Shown here in pieces: positions 17,498 to 25,172 of a DNA stretch of 29,045 nucleotides. Source of the stretch: an uncultured Lachnospiraceae bacterium (GTDB lineage Bacteria; Bacillota; Clostridia; Lachnospirales; Lachnospiraceae); contig CAJUNP010000034.1 of NCBI GenBank assembly GCA_910587935.1, forward strand, positions 1 through 29,045, given 5' to 3'. The notes under the pieces were generated by a model, which was given only the letters and a program-made list of their open reading frames with translations, made no database searches and was not told the DNA's origin. The position numbers and the translations under genes are program-made. Numbering within the stretch: position 1 is the stretch's first letter; each line of letters starts with the position of its first letter.

Positions 17498-18377
17498 TTT
17501 GTTTCCCCCTGAAATGATAAAATGCACCCAACATTCCTGCCTTGTTATGGTGCATTGCCGCACGCAGTTTTGTTTTCAAAGAAACTGCCGGAACCAGACA
17601 GCGTTCCAGCGACGCCCGGATTCTTGGAAGCAGATATGCCTCCTGGCGCATGATTCCGCCGCCCAACACCACCACTTCGGGATTAAACAGATAGCATGCG
17701 TTTGCGATTCCCAATCCCAGGATATCCGTCATCTCGTCAACAGCCCGGATACAAATCTCATCCTGTTTTGCAATACAGTCAAAAATTTTTCTGCCATTCC
17801 ACCGGTTCGGGTTCTCTTTTTTTCTCTCCGCCACCCGGCGCACCAATGCGGTTACCGAACCCGCCTCTTCAAAAGTCCTGCCGTCCGGCATATGCATATA
17901 CCCCACAGATCCCGCAGAATAACTGACTCCATGCAGAATCCGGCCATTTACCATGACACAGCCGCCGATTCCTGTACCCACGGTAAGGCAGAGCGCCTGA
18001 CTGCTGCCGGACGCCGCACCCGAAAAATATTCCGCAATACCCGCGCAGTATACATCGTTTTCCACTTCACAGGGAATATGGAATGCCTCTTCCATCCGCT
18101 TTTTTATTTCCGTTCCCGTGTATCCGGGAATATTGGAATTGGCAAAAAGGATTTTTCCCAGTTCCGAATCAACCATACCCGCGGTAGAAATGCAGATTCC
18201 CGCCGTGTCCGTCTGCAGCAGACTGCCCACGATCCGCCCGGTCTTTTCCATAAGATACGAGCCGCCCTTTTCCGCCTCCGTAGGCGTACCGGCCGTTTTA
18301 AGAAAAGCGCCGTTCTCCGCAAGCAGTCCGTATTTGATTTCGGTTCCGCCTATGTCAACACTGATATAATTTTTCAT
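17481..18377 (-). CDS. nanK: ROK family kinase, probable N-acetylmannosamine kinase
   Basis: A 298-aa sugar kinase of the ROK family. The phosphate-1 motif DIGGTEIKYG lies at residues 8-17, the second phosphate motif is GTGIGGCVMVNGRI near 130, and the later GLGIANACYLFNPEVVVLGGG segment is typical. The usual ROK zinc motif (C-x-C-G-x-x-G-C) is missing; GYMHMPDGRTFEEAGS stands there, as in BglK-like ROK proteins. Operon context with NanA and NanE points to ManNAc as the substrate, which is then passed to NanE as ManNAc-6-P. Start at the ATG at 18377, with GGGAG 5 nt upstream; it overlaps the end of the SGNH gene by 23 nt. Confidence 0.85.
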   Translation of the reverse strand: MKNYISVDIGGTEIKYGLLAENGAFLKTAGTPTEAEKGGSYLMEKTGRIVGSLLQTDTAGICISTAGMVDSELGKILFANSNIPGYTGTEIKKRMEEAFHIPCEVENDVYCAGIAEYFSGAASGSSQALCLTVGTGIGGCVMVNGRILHGVSYSAGSVGYMHMPDGRTFEEAGSVTALVRRVAERKKENPNRWNGRKIFDCIAKQDEICIRAVDEMTDILGLGIANACYLFNPEVVVLGGGIMRQEAYLLPRIRASLERCLVPAVSLKTKLRAAMHHNKAGMLGAFYHFRGKQNGGEQ

Positions 18378-19038
18378 GGTCGCTCCCATCTGCCCTCCGG
18401 CAGCCACAAATTTCCGGTATGATTTCCGCCAGCTTACGGGCGAGATGTCCGTGGCCTTCCCTGTCTAAATGCATGTAATCACAGGAAGACATTTTTACGC
18501 CTTCTATGGCTGCCGCATCCAGAAAGCTGCAGCCCTGCTCCAAGGCTGTCTTTTGAAAAAATTCCGCCAGCGCCTCGGATTTCTCAACGCATCCGTCTCC
18601 CATAACGGCATGGATATCCGTCTCCCGATATTTTCTGTCTACAGGCGGCGGCGCCACAACCAGAATTGCTGGCTGCGTTTTCCATGCAGGAGTCTGAGAC
18701 GCCTTAATAATCAGGCGTCTCAGTCCATCTGCTATATTCCGGGCGGTAAAGCCAAACCGCTCTTTTGTATCGTTCGTACCCAGCATTATAACAAGAAGAT
18801 CAACCGGCTCATGGGTCAGCAGGCAAGGCGTAATGGCCCGTAAACCGTTTAGGCCCTCCGTAAGCGGATCGTCGATAACGGTAGTGCGTCCGCTCAGTCC
18901 CTCTTCTATTACACGGAAGCCTTGTCCCAAATATTGTTGTAACAGACAGGGCCACCGGGTAAATTCATCAAATCTGCCCTGAACCGAGGCGTCGTAGCCA
19001 TGGGTATTGGAATCGCCAAAACATAAAATTGTTTTCAA
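18355..19038 (-). CDS. SGNH/GDSL hydrolase, possible sialate O-acetylesterase
   Basis: A 227-aa hydrolase of the SGNH family. Block I is FGDSNTHG with nucleophile Ser10, block II has GLSGRTT, block III is LGTNDTK, and block V is DYMHLDREGH with the catalytic Asp and His. No signal peptide is seen, so it acts in the cytosol. The best context-based idea is removal of O-acetyl groups from imported sialic acids before the lyase acts, but aryl- or glyco-ester substrates are equally possible from sequence alone. The start appears to be a TTG (19036-19038) with AAGGTG 8 nt upstream, which suggests low translation. It overlaps the ROK gene at its 3' end. Confidence 0.85.
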   Translation of the reverse strand: MKTILCFGDSNTHGYDASVQGRFDEFTRWPCLLQQYLGQGFRVIEEGLSGRTTVIDDPLTEGLNGLRAITPCLLTHEPVDLLVIMLGTNDTKERFGFTARNIADGLRRLIIKASQTPAWKTQPAILVVAPPPVDRKYRETDIHAVMGDGCVEKSEALAEFFQKTALEQGCSFLDAAAIEGVKMSSCDYMHLDREGHGHLARKLAEIIPEICGCRRADGSDHEKLYQC

Positions 19039-19057
19039 CCTTTATGCACCTTCCTGC

Positions 19058-19984
19058 CTAACAAGATTTAACGCAGTATTTTGAAACAGCCTCCCTAATC
19101 ATCCGCGCCGCCTCGTTAACGACCGGCATATCCTCAGGAATAAGCTCCGTCAGCGGCCTGCGCACGCCTCCGATATCCAGCTTTTCATTAATTCTCAATA
19201 TTTCCTTGATCACGGCATACAGATTGCCATGGGCTTCACACATTTTATATATTACACTATTTACGGCATTTTGAACATCCTTTGCCCTCTCGATTTCTCC
19301 TTTTTGAAGAAGCTCGTTCATGGTAAGAAACAGTTCCGGCATAACGCCGTAGGTTCCGCCGATTCCGCCGTCTGCGCCGATCACGCGGCCGCTGATAAAC
19401 TGTTCGTCCGGCCCGTTCAAAATGACATGTCCTTCTCCTGCCGCGGTTTTAAACATCTGAATATCCTGCGCCGCCATGGAAGAATTCTTAACGCCGATTA
19501 CCATGGGGTTTTCCAGCATGGTCTTGAACAGAGACATTGTCAGCGCCGTTCCCGCAAGCTGGGGAATATTATAAATAATAAACGGCGTGGCGGGAGCCGC
19601 CGCGGAAATATCGTTCCAGTACTGCGCTACGGCATATTCCGGCAGGTGGAAATAGATCGGGGGAATGGCCGCGATTGCGTCTGCGCCCAACTGTTCCGCA
19701 TGTGCCGCCAGTTCCTGTGAATCTTTCGTATTATTACAGGCAACGTGCGCAATCACGGTAAGCTTTCCTTTTACGGCCTGCATTACATTTTCCAAAATCT
19801 TTTTTCGGTCTTCTACGCTTTGATAAATGCACTCGCCGGAGGAGCCGCCTACATACAATCCCTGTACGCCCTTTTCCAGTAAATGCCGCGCCAGCGCCTG
19901 CGTCCTTTCGGCGCTGATTTCCCCGTTTTCATCATAGCATGCATAGAATGCCGGAAAAACACCGTAAAATTTCTCTATATCCAT
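19058..19984 (-). CDS. nanA: N-acetylneuraminate lyase
   Basis: A 308-aa class I aldolase of the DHDPS/NAL family. It splits N-acetylneuraminate into N-acetylmannosamine and pyruvate through a Schiff base. Landmarks: the carboxylate-binding GGSSGE at 46-51, Tyr138 in IIYNIPQ, Schiff-base Lys166 in IGVKNSS, and the substrate-side loop NGPDEQFISG followed by ADGGIGGTYGV, which are typical of NanA rather than DapA. The ATG has AGGAGGGTGA just upstream. It is the enzyme that identifies the whole cluster as sialic acid catabolism, together with NanE. Confidence 0.95.
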   Translation of the reverse strand: MDIEKFYGVFPAFYACYDENGEISAERTQALARHLLEKGVQGLYVGGSSGECIYQSVEDRKKILENVMQAVKGKLTVIAHVACNNTKDSQELAAHAEQLGADAIAAIPPIYFHLPEYAVAQYWNDISAAAPATPFIIYNIPQLAGTALTMSLFKTMLENPMVIGVKNSSMAAQDIQMFKTAAGEGHVILNGPDEQFISGRVIGADGGIGGTYGVMPELFLTMNELLQKGEIERAKDVQNAVNSVIYKMCEAHGNLYAVIKEILRINEKLDIGGVRRPLTELIPEDMPVVNEAARMIREAVSKYCVKSC

Positions 19985-19999
19985 TGTCTCACCCTCCTG

Positions 20000-20980
20000 T
20001 CAGACATTTTTCAAAAATTCTTTATTCCTCACATTGTCGTTTAATTTTCCGTTTACAAACAGCTCCACATTGTCTCCCATTATTACCTGCGAACGGTAAC
20101 CGCTTTCAAAGGTCTCGGCGCCCATATGGGAAGAGATAAAAACATTGTCCATCGCCAAAAGAGGATTATCGCTCTCAGGCGGTTCCTCCGCCAGTACATC
20201 CAGTCCTGCCGCACCGATTTGTCCGCTGCGAAGGGCTTCTGCCAGATCCGCTTCATTGACTACGTCGCCCCGGCAGGTGTTAATCAGGTAAGCGCCCTTT
20301 TTCATCTGTGAGAAAAGGGCTGCGTTCACACTGCCTTTTGTCTCTTTGGTACTGGGAATATGCAGGCTGACAATATCGCTCTGCCGGAACAGCTCCTGTG
20401 CGGAACCGGCCAGGGTCACGCCGTCTTCTTTTGGTACGGTCCGTACAAAGGGATCATAAGCAAGAATATTAACGTTAAAGCCCTTCAACATTCTGGCCAG
20501 ATTTTTCGCGATCCTGCCGTATCCCAAAAGTCCTACGGTTTTCCCGTCCACCTCGGTGCCGGTAATCGTGGAATTCCATCTGCCGCTTTTAACGCCGCAG
20601 ACGCAGGAAGAGAACTTTCTTCCGACGTTGAGTATATGCAAAAGGGCAATCTCCGCTACCGCCGCGGCGTTGGCGCCGGGCACATTGGCAACGGCAACGC
20701 CGTGCCTGCCCGCCGCTTCCAGATCGATGGTATCCAGTCCGGTGCCGTATTTTTGGATAAAGCGTACTTTACCCTCCACAGCCGCCAGCTTTTCTTCATC
20801 CCATCTTTCCATTGCCGCAATCACAATGTCCGCTTCCATGGCCTTTTCCAAAACAGCCTCCGTATGATCAACCGGCACGGCTTCTGCTTTCACCTCATAA
20901 CCCAGCCCCTGAAACCGTTTAATCAGATAATCCAGATCTACTTTCTTTGGATCAAAATTCATCCATACTTTTACACTCAT
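20000..20980 (-). CDS. D-isomer-specific 2-hydroxyacid dehydrogenase
   Basis: A 326-aa NAD(P)-dependent dehydrogenase of the phosphoglycerate dehydrogenase-like family. Catalytic triad: Arg237 (NTCRGDVV), Glu266 (LAEEPP) and His285 (ISSHMGAE), with the usual spacing; all are intact. The nucleotide-binding fold starts at GLLGYGRIAKNLA, where the third glycine of GxGxxG is Ala, and LAYDPF follows with the Asp that favours NAD. KYGTGLDTIDLEAA is the family's N-terminal signature. The family turns 2-keto acids into D-2-hydroxy acids or back. There is no standard step for it in sialic acid breakdown; the pyruvate released by NanA, or a modified sialic acid, are possible substrates. It sits between the solute-binding protein gene and nanA, 18 nt and 15 nt from its neighbours. 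Confidence 0.88.
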   Translation of the reverse strand: MSVKVWMNFDPKKVDLDYLIKRFQGLGYEVKAEAVPVDHTEAVLEKAMEADIVIAAMERWDEEKLAAVEGKVRFIQKYGTGLDTIDLEAAGRHGVAVANVPGANAAAVAEIALLHILNVGRKFSSCVCGVKSGRWNSTITGTEVDGKTVGLLGYGRIAKNLARMLKGFNVNILAYDPFVRTVPKEDGVTLAGSAQELFRQSDIVSLHIPSTKETKGSVNAALFSQMKKGAYLINTCRGDVVNEADLAEALRSGQIGAAGLDVLAEEPPESDNPLLAMDNVFISSHMGAETFESGYRSQVIMGDNVELFVNGKLNDNVRNKEFLKNV

Positions 20981-20998
20981 GGCTTCCTCCGTCCGTTT

Positions 20999-22357
20999 CT
21001 ATTCGCCAACCTGGTCTTTGAAATCTTCCAGATCGCTGACTATCTTTTTAACGGCATCCTCTACGGAAGCCGAACCTGTCGCAACCTGGTTGTACATCTT
21101 GCCAACAGGGAATGTAAAATAGTGCTTTGCCGCAAAAGAACGTCCGCTGATGGTTGCTACGGGATATCCGTAATAACCGGTTGCGCTCTGTACGTATTTA
21201 AGCACTTCGGCGTTTACCGCATCATCCGTCCATACGGGATTGCTTTCCGCGTCCTGGAACATCGGCGCATAAATTGGCGCTATGGCTCCCAGGTATTCAT
21301 CGTACCATTCTTTTTCCACAAGATATTTAATAACATCCGAAGCCAGTTGTACATCCTGACAAGTGTTCATAATGCTGAAACCTACAGGGAAGCTCATGTA
21401 TACGTTATTGTCCGCACCTGCCGGCGGCGCAAGGATCGCCGTATTCGCAAGAAGTTCCTCGTACTGTTCATCATTCCGCATAGCGTTATACAGGGTAGGC
21501 GCATTGAAAACAATACCGGTCCGGCCCGCCAGGTAAGAGCCGTTATTTCCTCCTGCATCCCAGGTCGTCGCATCGGGAGGAATCACGCCGTTCTTGTAAA
21601 GATCGGCCCAGTTTGTGACACATTTCTTAATCACATCGTTATCCACGGTTATATTCCCGTCTGCGTCAAGCAGATATCCGCCTTCATTCCAGAAATACTG
21701 GCGAAGGGTATTTTCATCGTCGTCGTCGTTTTCTCCGCAGCCCATGCCCAATCCATAAAAATCATTTTCGGGATCGCTGATGGCCTTCGCCGCTTCAAAT
21801 ACTTCTTCCCATGTCGCAGGCATCTGTGTAATGCCGGCCTCTTCCAATTTATCTTTTCTGACAAACATCATACAGGACGAGCTGTCGTAAGGCACATAAT
21901 AGTGAACTCCGTCGATCTGCGTTCCTTCCAGCGCAGACGGCAGATAAGGACGCTCGGCATTGATCTCGGCTACCAGATCCGATACGTCGAGGCAGGGAAT
22001 GTTGGGGTAATAGTTCAACACCTTGGTCGTACTGGAAGAAATAATATCGGGTACGTTTTGTCCCGCCTCGATTGTAGCGTTGAGCTTGGTCATGATGTCT
22101 GTCGCTCCAATCAGTTCCACATGTACCGTAACGTTGTTTTCCGTGCCATACTGTTTCAGTCTTGCTTCTATGGCCGCATTTGCATCGTCGCTGAAAATTT
22201 TCTCAACCCAGACCGTAATTTCCCTTCCTGACGGTTCGCTTTCCTCCGTCTGTTCCGGTTCCTGGGATGTGCCTGACGGTTCGCTGCTGTTACCGCATGC
22301 GGTCATAGCCGCAGCGATCGCTGTCGCCAATATCAGCGCCAAAATCCTTTTTTTCAT
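20999..22357 (-). CDS. Sugar ABC transporter solute-binding lipoprotein
   Basis: A 452-aa extracytoplasmic binding protein of family 1 (MalE-like). A lipoprotein signal is clear: MKKRILALILATAIAAAMTA then Cys21, followed by a Ser/Glu-rich linker. The body (WVEKIFSDDANAAIEARLKQ, then IIGS-type inner segments and NGSYLAGRTGIVFNAP) is typical. It would catch the sugar outside the membrane and pass it to the two permeases; the operon says sialic acid. AAGGAGG lies 7 nt before the ATG. It is encoded after the permeases, which is less usual than being first. Confidence 0.9.
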   Translation of the reverse strand: MKKRILALILATAIAAAMTACGNSSEPSGTSQEPEQTEESEPSGREITVWVEKIFSDDANAAIEARLKQYGTENNVTVHVELIGATDIMTKLNATIEAGQNVPDIISSSTTKVLNYYPNIPCLDVSDLVAEINAERPYLPSALEGTQIDGVHYYVPYDSSSCMMFVRKDKLEEAGITQMPATWEEVFEAAKAISDPENDFYGLGMGCGENDDDDENTLRQYFWNEGGYLLDADGNITVDNDVIKKCVTNWADLYKNGVIPPDATTWDAGGNNGSYLAGRTGIVFNAPTLYNAMRNDEQYEELLANTAILAPPAGADNNVYMSFPVGFSIMNTCQDVQLASDVIKYLVEKEWYDEYLGAIAPIYAPMFQDAESNPVWTDDAVNAEVLKYVQSATGYYGYPVATISGRSFAAKHYFTFPVGKMYNQVATGSASVEDAVKKIVSDLEDFKDQVGE

Positions 22358-22404
22358 AGCATTGCCTCCTTTTTGTTTGCTTTTTCTTTTGCATTTATTC
22401 TAAA

Positions 22405-22417
22405 AGAGTCAGACTCT
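22405..22417 (-). promoter_or_regulatory. Short hairpin between the permease and binding-protein genes
   Basis: AGAGTC-A-GACTCT, a 6-bp inverted repeat around one base, followed on minus by TTTT. It lies in the 69-nt gap between the second permease and the binding protein. It could protect or separately end part of the transcript; it is too short to call a terminator. Confidence 0.35.
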
Positions 22418-22426
22418 GTTAGATTC

Positions 22427-23287
22427 TTAACCTTTTACACCGCCTGCGGTTCTTCCGCCCACCAGCGTACCGGAAGCCAGCGTGTAAATAATGATAATGG
22501 GAATACCCGCAAGCACTGCGGCTGCCATCAACTGATTCCATGGCGGCATGTCTCCGAAAATCAGGCCGGAAATCACGACGGGGAAAGTCTGCGCATCCAG
22601 GGACGTCAGATTAACCAACGCATACAGGTATTCTCCCCAGCACATGGCAAAGGTAAATATGGTAGTCGAAACGATCCCCGGCAGGGCCAGCGGAAAAACA
22701 ATCCGGTACATGGTCTGAAGCTTCGTACAGCCGTCCACTTCCGCCGCCTCCTCCAGTTCCCGTGAAATGTCCGCGATATGGGGTATCAAAATCCACGATA
22801 TATAGGGCAGCGTAAAAGTCGGATAGATAACGGCCAGTCCCCATATGGTGTTGGTTAACCGCAGTTTTGCCAGCAGCATATACAGGGGAATATACAAAAC
22901 GGATGTGGGAAGCAGGTACATAAACAGGATCGCTTTTGAAAACATTTTCCTTCCCTTAAACTTTAATCTGGCCAGCGTGTAGGCAACGGGATAGGCAATC
23001 AATATGGAAAACACAGAAACCACCGCGGCCACGATCAGGCTGTTTTTCATGCTGTTTATAAAATTCGTATTCTCCAGCAGGTATTTGTAAGCGTCGAGAG
23101 AAAACTTATGGGGATAGAGCGTGGGCGTTTTCGCATAGATCTCGTATTCCGTCTTAAACGATGTATTAATCATCCAGTAGATCGGAAACAGCGCTATAAA
23201 CAAGCTGATTACAATGTAAATTCTTCCGATCACGTCAGACATCCTGATTTTATTTTTTCTTTTTTTTCCATGATTGTTCCGTTTCAT
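22427..23287 (-). CDS. Carbohydrate ABC transporter permease (MalG type)
   Basis: A 286-aa inner-membrane permease with six hydrophobic helices, starting at IYIVISLFIALFPIYWMI. The EAA loop that contacts the ATPase is EEAAEVDGCTKLQTMYRIVFPLALPG near residues 180-205, with the conserved EAA...G core. The C-terminal GTLVGGRTAGGVKG is typical of MalG-like proteins. It forms the channel with the MalF-type partner. GAGGAGG lies about 13 nt before the ATG, a long spacing that suggests moderate translation. Confidence 0.9.
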   Translation of the reverse strand: MKRNNHGKKRKNKIRMSDVIGRIYIVISLFIALFPIYWMINTSFKTEYEIYAKTPTLYPHKFSLDAYKYLLENTNFINSMKNSLIVAAVVSVFSILIAYPVAYTLARLKFKGRKMFSKAILFMYLLPTSVLYIPLYMLLAKLRLTNTIWGLAVIYPTFTLPYISWILIPHIADISRELEEAAEVDGCTKLQTMYRIVFPLALPGIVSTTIFTFAMCWGEYLYALVNLTSLDAQTFPVVISGLIFGDMPPWNQLMAAAVLAGIPIIIIYTLASGTLVGGRTAGGVKG

Positions 23288-23325
23288 TTTTGCTTTGCCG
23301 CCTCCTCTTTAACACATTCCGCATT

Positions 23326-24204
23326 TTATTTTTCTTCCGGAAGCATCCTTCTTGTGAGCAATCCGATCAATATCATCAACACCGGCATCGCCAGTACCGC
23401 AACCGCAATGCCGCGTCCCAGCATCATGCTCCGCATGGCCGTTTTATAGCTGTAGACGTTCATAACCTCTGTCGCGCCGTTAGGTCCTCCGCCGGTAAGC
23501 AAATAGACCGTCTCAAATTCATTAATGGTCCAGATGGTACTCATCAGCGCGGAAAGGATCGTAACGTCTTTAATCTCCGGAAACGTAATATATCGGAACT
23601 TTTGAAAAAGATTGGCTCCGTCTATATCCGCAGCTTCGTAATAATCTTTGGAAATTGTCTGCAGCTTTGCCAGGATGGATACCCCGAAAAAGGGAGTTCC
23701 CCGCCAGACATTGGCCACCACAATGGTAAGCAGAGCCAGTCCCGCAGAGCCAAACCATACCAGATCCTTATCGATCAAATGCAGGGACTTTAAAATATGA
23801 TTGGCAATTCCTCCGCTGGAATTAAATATCCACCGCCAATTGTACACCACCACGATATTGGGCAGCGTCCACGGAATCATCAAAAGCGCTCTCGCCGCAT
23901 TTCTTCCTTTAAAGTTCTGATTCAGAGCCAACGCCATACAGATTCCCAAAACAGTTTTAAGGGTTATGGATAAGGCGGTAAACTTTATGGTATTGACAAT
24001 GGAACGGCGGTATTCGGGATCGCCGATTAATTTTTGATAATTTTTCAGTCCTGTAAACTGCGCGTCCCCGCCTATCACTTTGTTGGTGAAGCTCATGCAG
24101 ATTCCCCAGACCAGCGGAAAAACAAGAACGGCGCCCAGAAAAATAATCAGCGGGAGATTTACCTTATATGCAAATTTTGTGTTTTTAGTCTCTCTACTTT
24201 TCAT
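23326..24204 (-). CDS. Carbohydrate ABC transporter permease (MalF type)
   Basis: A 292-aa inner-membrane permease with six helices. The first is LPLIIFLGAVLVFPLVWGI, followed by the usual short extracytoplasmic loop FTGLKNYQKLIGDPEY. The EAA loop is EAADIDGANLFQKFRYITFP near residues 185-205. It pairs with the MalG-type protein downstream. No ATP-binding subunit is in the operon, so the importer must use a shared, MsmK-like ATPase encoded elsewhere; this is an inference from the absence. GGAGG lies 6-7 nt before the ATG. Confidence 0.9.
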   Translation of the reverse strand: MKSRETKNTKFAYKVNLPLIIFLGAVLVFPLVWGICMSFTNKVIGGDAQFTGLKNYQKLIGDPEYRRSIVNTIKFTALSITLKTVLGICMALALNQNFKGRNAARALLMIPWTLPNIVVVYNWRWIFNSSGGIANHILKSLHLIDKDLVWFGSAGLALLTIVVANVWRGTPFFGVSILAKLQTISKDYYEAADIDGANLFQKFRYITFPEIKDVTILSALMSTIWTINEFETVYLLTGGGPNGATEVMNVYSYKTAMRSMMLGRGIAVAVLAMPVLMILIGLLTRRMLPEEK

Positions 24205-24239
24205 GTCTGTCCTCCATTCGGTCTCCCTGCTCTTTTTAA

Positions 24240-24938
24240 CTAAACCTGTTCACATTCCAAGGCCTCTACAAACGACTTTGTAATAAGCTGCGGCCTTGTA
24301 ATAATGGAACCGACCACCACGCAGAAAGCGCCAAGTTCAATCACTCTTCTGGCCTTTTCCGGCGTATTAATATTTCCCTCCGCGATTACGGGATGTTTCA
24401 CTTTTCCGAGAATGGTACGGAGTATTTTGAAGTCGTCTTTATCAATATGATCGTCCCGGCTCTGTTTTGTATATCCCACCATGGTAGTTCCGATAAAATC
24501 AAATCCCATTTCATCCGCTTTTACGGCCTCATCTACGGTTGAACAGTCGGCCATCAGCACGATGTCAGGATACTTTTCCCGGATCTGACGGTAAAACGTC
24601 TCAAGCGCCATGCCTCCCGGCCTCAAATCATCGGTGGCCTCCAGGGCAATAATATCCGGGCCGGCCTCAATCAGCTCGTCGATCTCCCGCATGGTAGGCG
24701 TAATATGTACCACGCTGTCAGGATAATCTCTTTTTACGATTCCTATAATCGGCAGGTCCACCATGGACTGTATTTCTCTGATATCCTTTTTTGTATTCGC
24801 TCTGATGCCGCCCGCTCCGCCTACTTTTGCAGCCAGCGCCATACGTCCCATTATATAAGAAGAATGCAGCGGTTCATCTGGTAATGCCTGGCAGGAAACA
24901 ATCAGCTTTCCTTTCAGCGTGTTGATTCTTTCATTCAT
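24240..24938 (-). CDS. nanE: N-acetylmannosamine-6-phosphate 2-epimerase
   Basis: A 232-aa TIM-barrel enzyme that turns ManNAc-6-phosphate into GlcNAc-6-phosphate. Landmarks: LIVSCQALPDEPLHSS at the N-terminus, the catalytic Lys in IIGIVKRDYPDS, LEATDDLRPGG, the catalytic Glu in VIAEGNINTPEKA, and the phosphate-binding end VVVGSIITRPQLIT. All positions expected of NanE are present. It is the first gene of the operon, with AGGAGGTGG upstream of its ATG. The product needs NagA and NagB to reach glycolysis; both are outside the window. Confidence 0.95.
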   Translation of the reverse strand: MNERINTLKGKLIVSCQALPDEPLHSSYIMGRMALAAKVGGAGGIRANTKKDIREIQSMVDLPIIGIVKRDYPDSVVHITPTMREIDELIEAGPDIIALEATDDLRPGGMALETFYRQIREKYPDIVLMADCSTVDEAVKADEMGFDFIGTTMVGYTKQSRDDHIDKDDFKILRTILGKVKHPVIAEGNINTPEKARRVIELGAFCVVVGSIITRPQLITKSFVEALECEQV

Positions 24939-24963
24939 AGGTCTTCCACCTCCTCACAAGCAC

Positions 24964-24992
24964 ATACTAGCATTGTTTAAATATTTTTTCAA
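24964..24992 (-). promoter_or_regulatory. Promoter of the sialic acid operon
   Basis: On minus, TTGAAA (24987-24992), a 17-nt spacer and TAGTAT (24964-24969) with an upstream TG that makes it an extended -10 box. It lies about 25 nt before the nanE start, giving a very short leader. Confidence 0.7.
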
Positions 24993-25008
24993 TATTGCCA
25001 AACTATTT

Positions 25009-25022
25009 TGAAAGTTTTTTCA
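25009..25022. promoter_or_regulatory. Candidate RpiR/NanR operator
   Basis: TGAAA-GTTT-TTTCA, an inverted repeat with 5-bp arms, 17 nt upstream of the -35 box of the nan promoter. A second one, AAAAC-GCAG-GTTTT, lies at 25044-25057. The position suits a regulator encoded in the operon, and GAAA/TTTC inverted repeats are common for RpiR proteins. That it is the true site is inferred. Confidence 0.4.
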
Positions 25023-25102
25023 TGCATACTGTGATTTTAACAGAAAACGCAGGTTTTAATTTGTCATGTTTAAACAAATAAATTGGTTGTTTGAAAGCCA
25101 AA

Positions 25103-25155
25103 AATACCGCCGATGTTCTATGATCTTTAAAGAATCTCAGAACATCGGCGGTATT
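25103..25155 (-). terminator. Long-stem terminator of the AraC-type gene
   Basis: AATACCGCCGATGTTCT (25103-25119) is perfectly complementary to 25139-25155: a 17-bp stem with a 19-nt loop that contains CTTTAAAG. On minus it follows the broken regulator's stop at 25173 and is followed by TTTTTGG. It separates this gene from the nan promoter. The stem is unusually long for a terminator. Confidence 0.8.
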
Positions 25156-25172
25156 GGTATTTGTTTACATAA

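Noticed and set aside
17232..18422. A 396-aa plus-strand open frame
   Set aside because: Antisense to the RpiR and ROK genes; His/Arg/Ser-rich composition is typical of a shadow frame.
20360..22231. A 623-aa plus-strand open frame
   Set aside because: It lies antisense to the dehydrogenase and solute-binding protein genes, both clearly real, has no recognisable domain and no good ribosome binding site.
24939..25172. CcpA (cre) site in the nan control region
   Set aside because: Short stretches look like half-sites, but none matches the consensus with both halves and the central CG at the right place.
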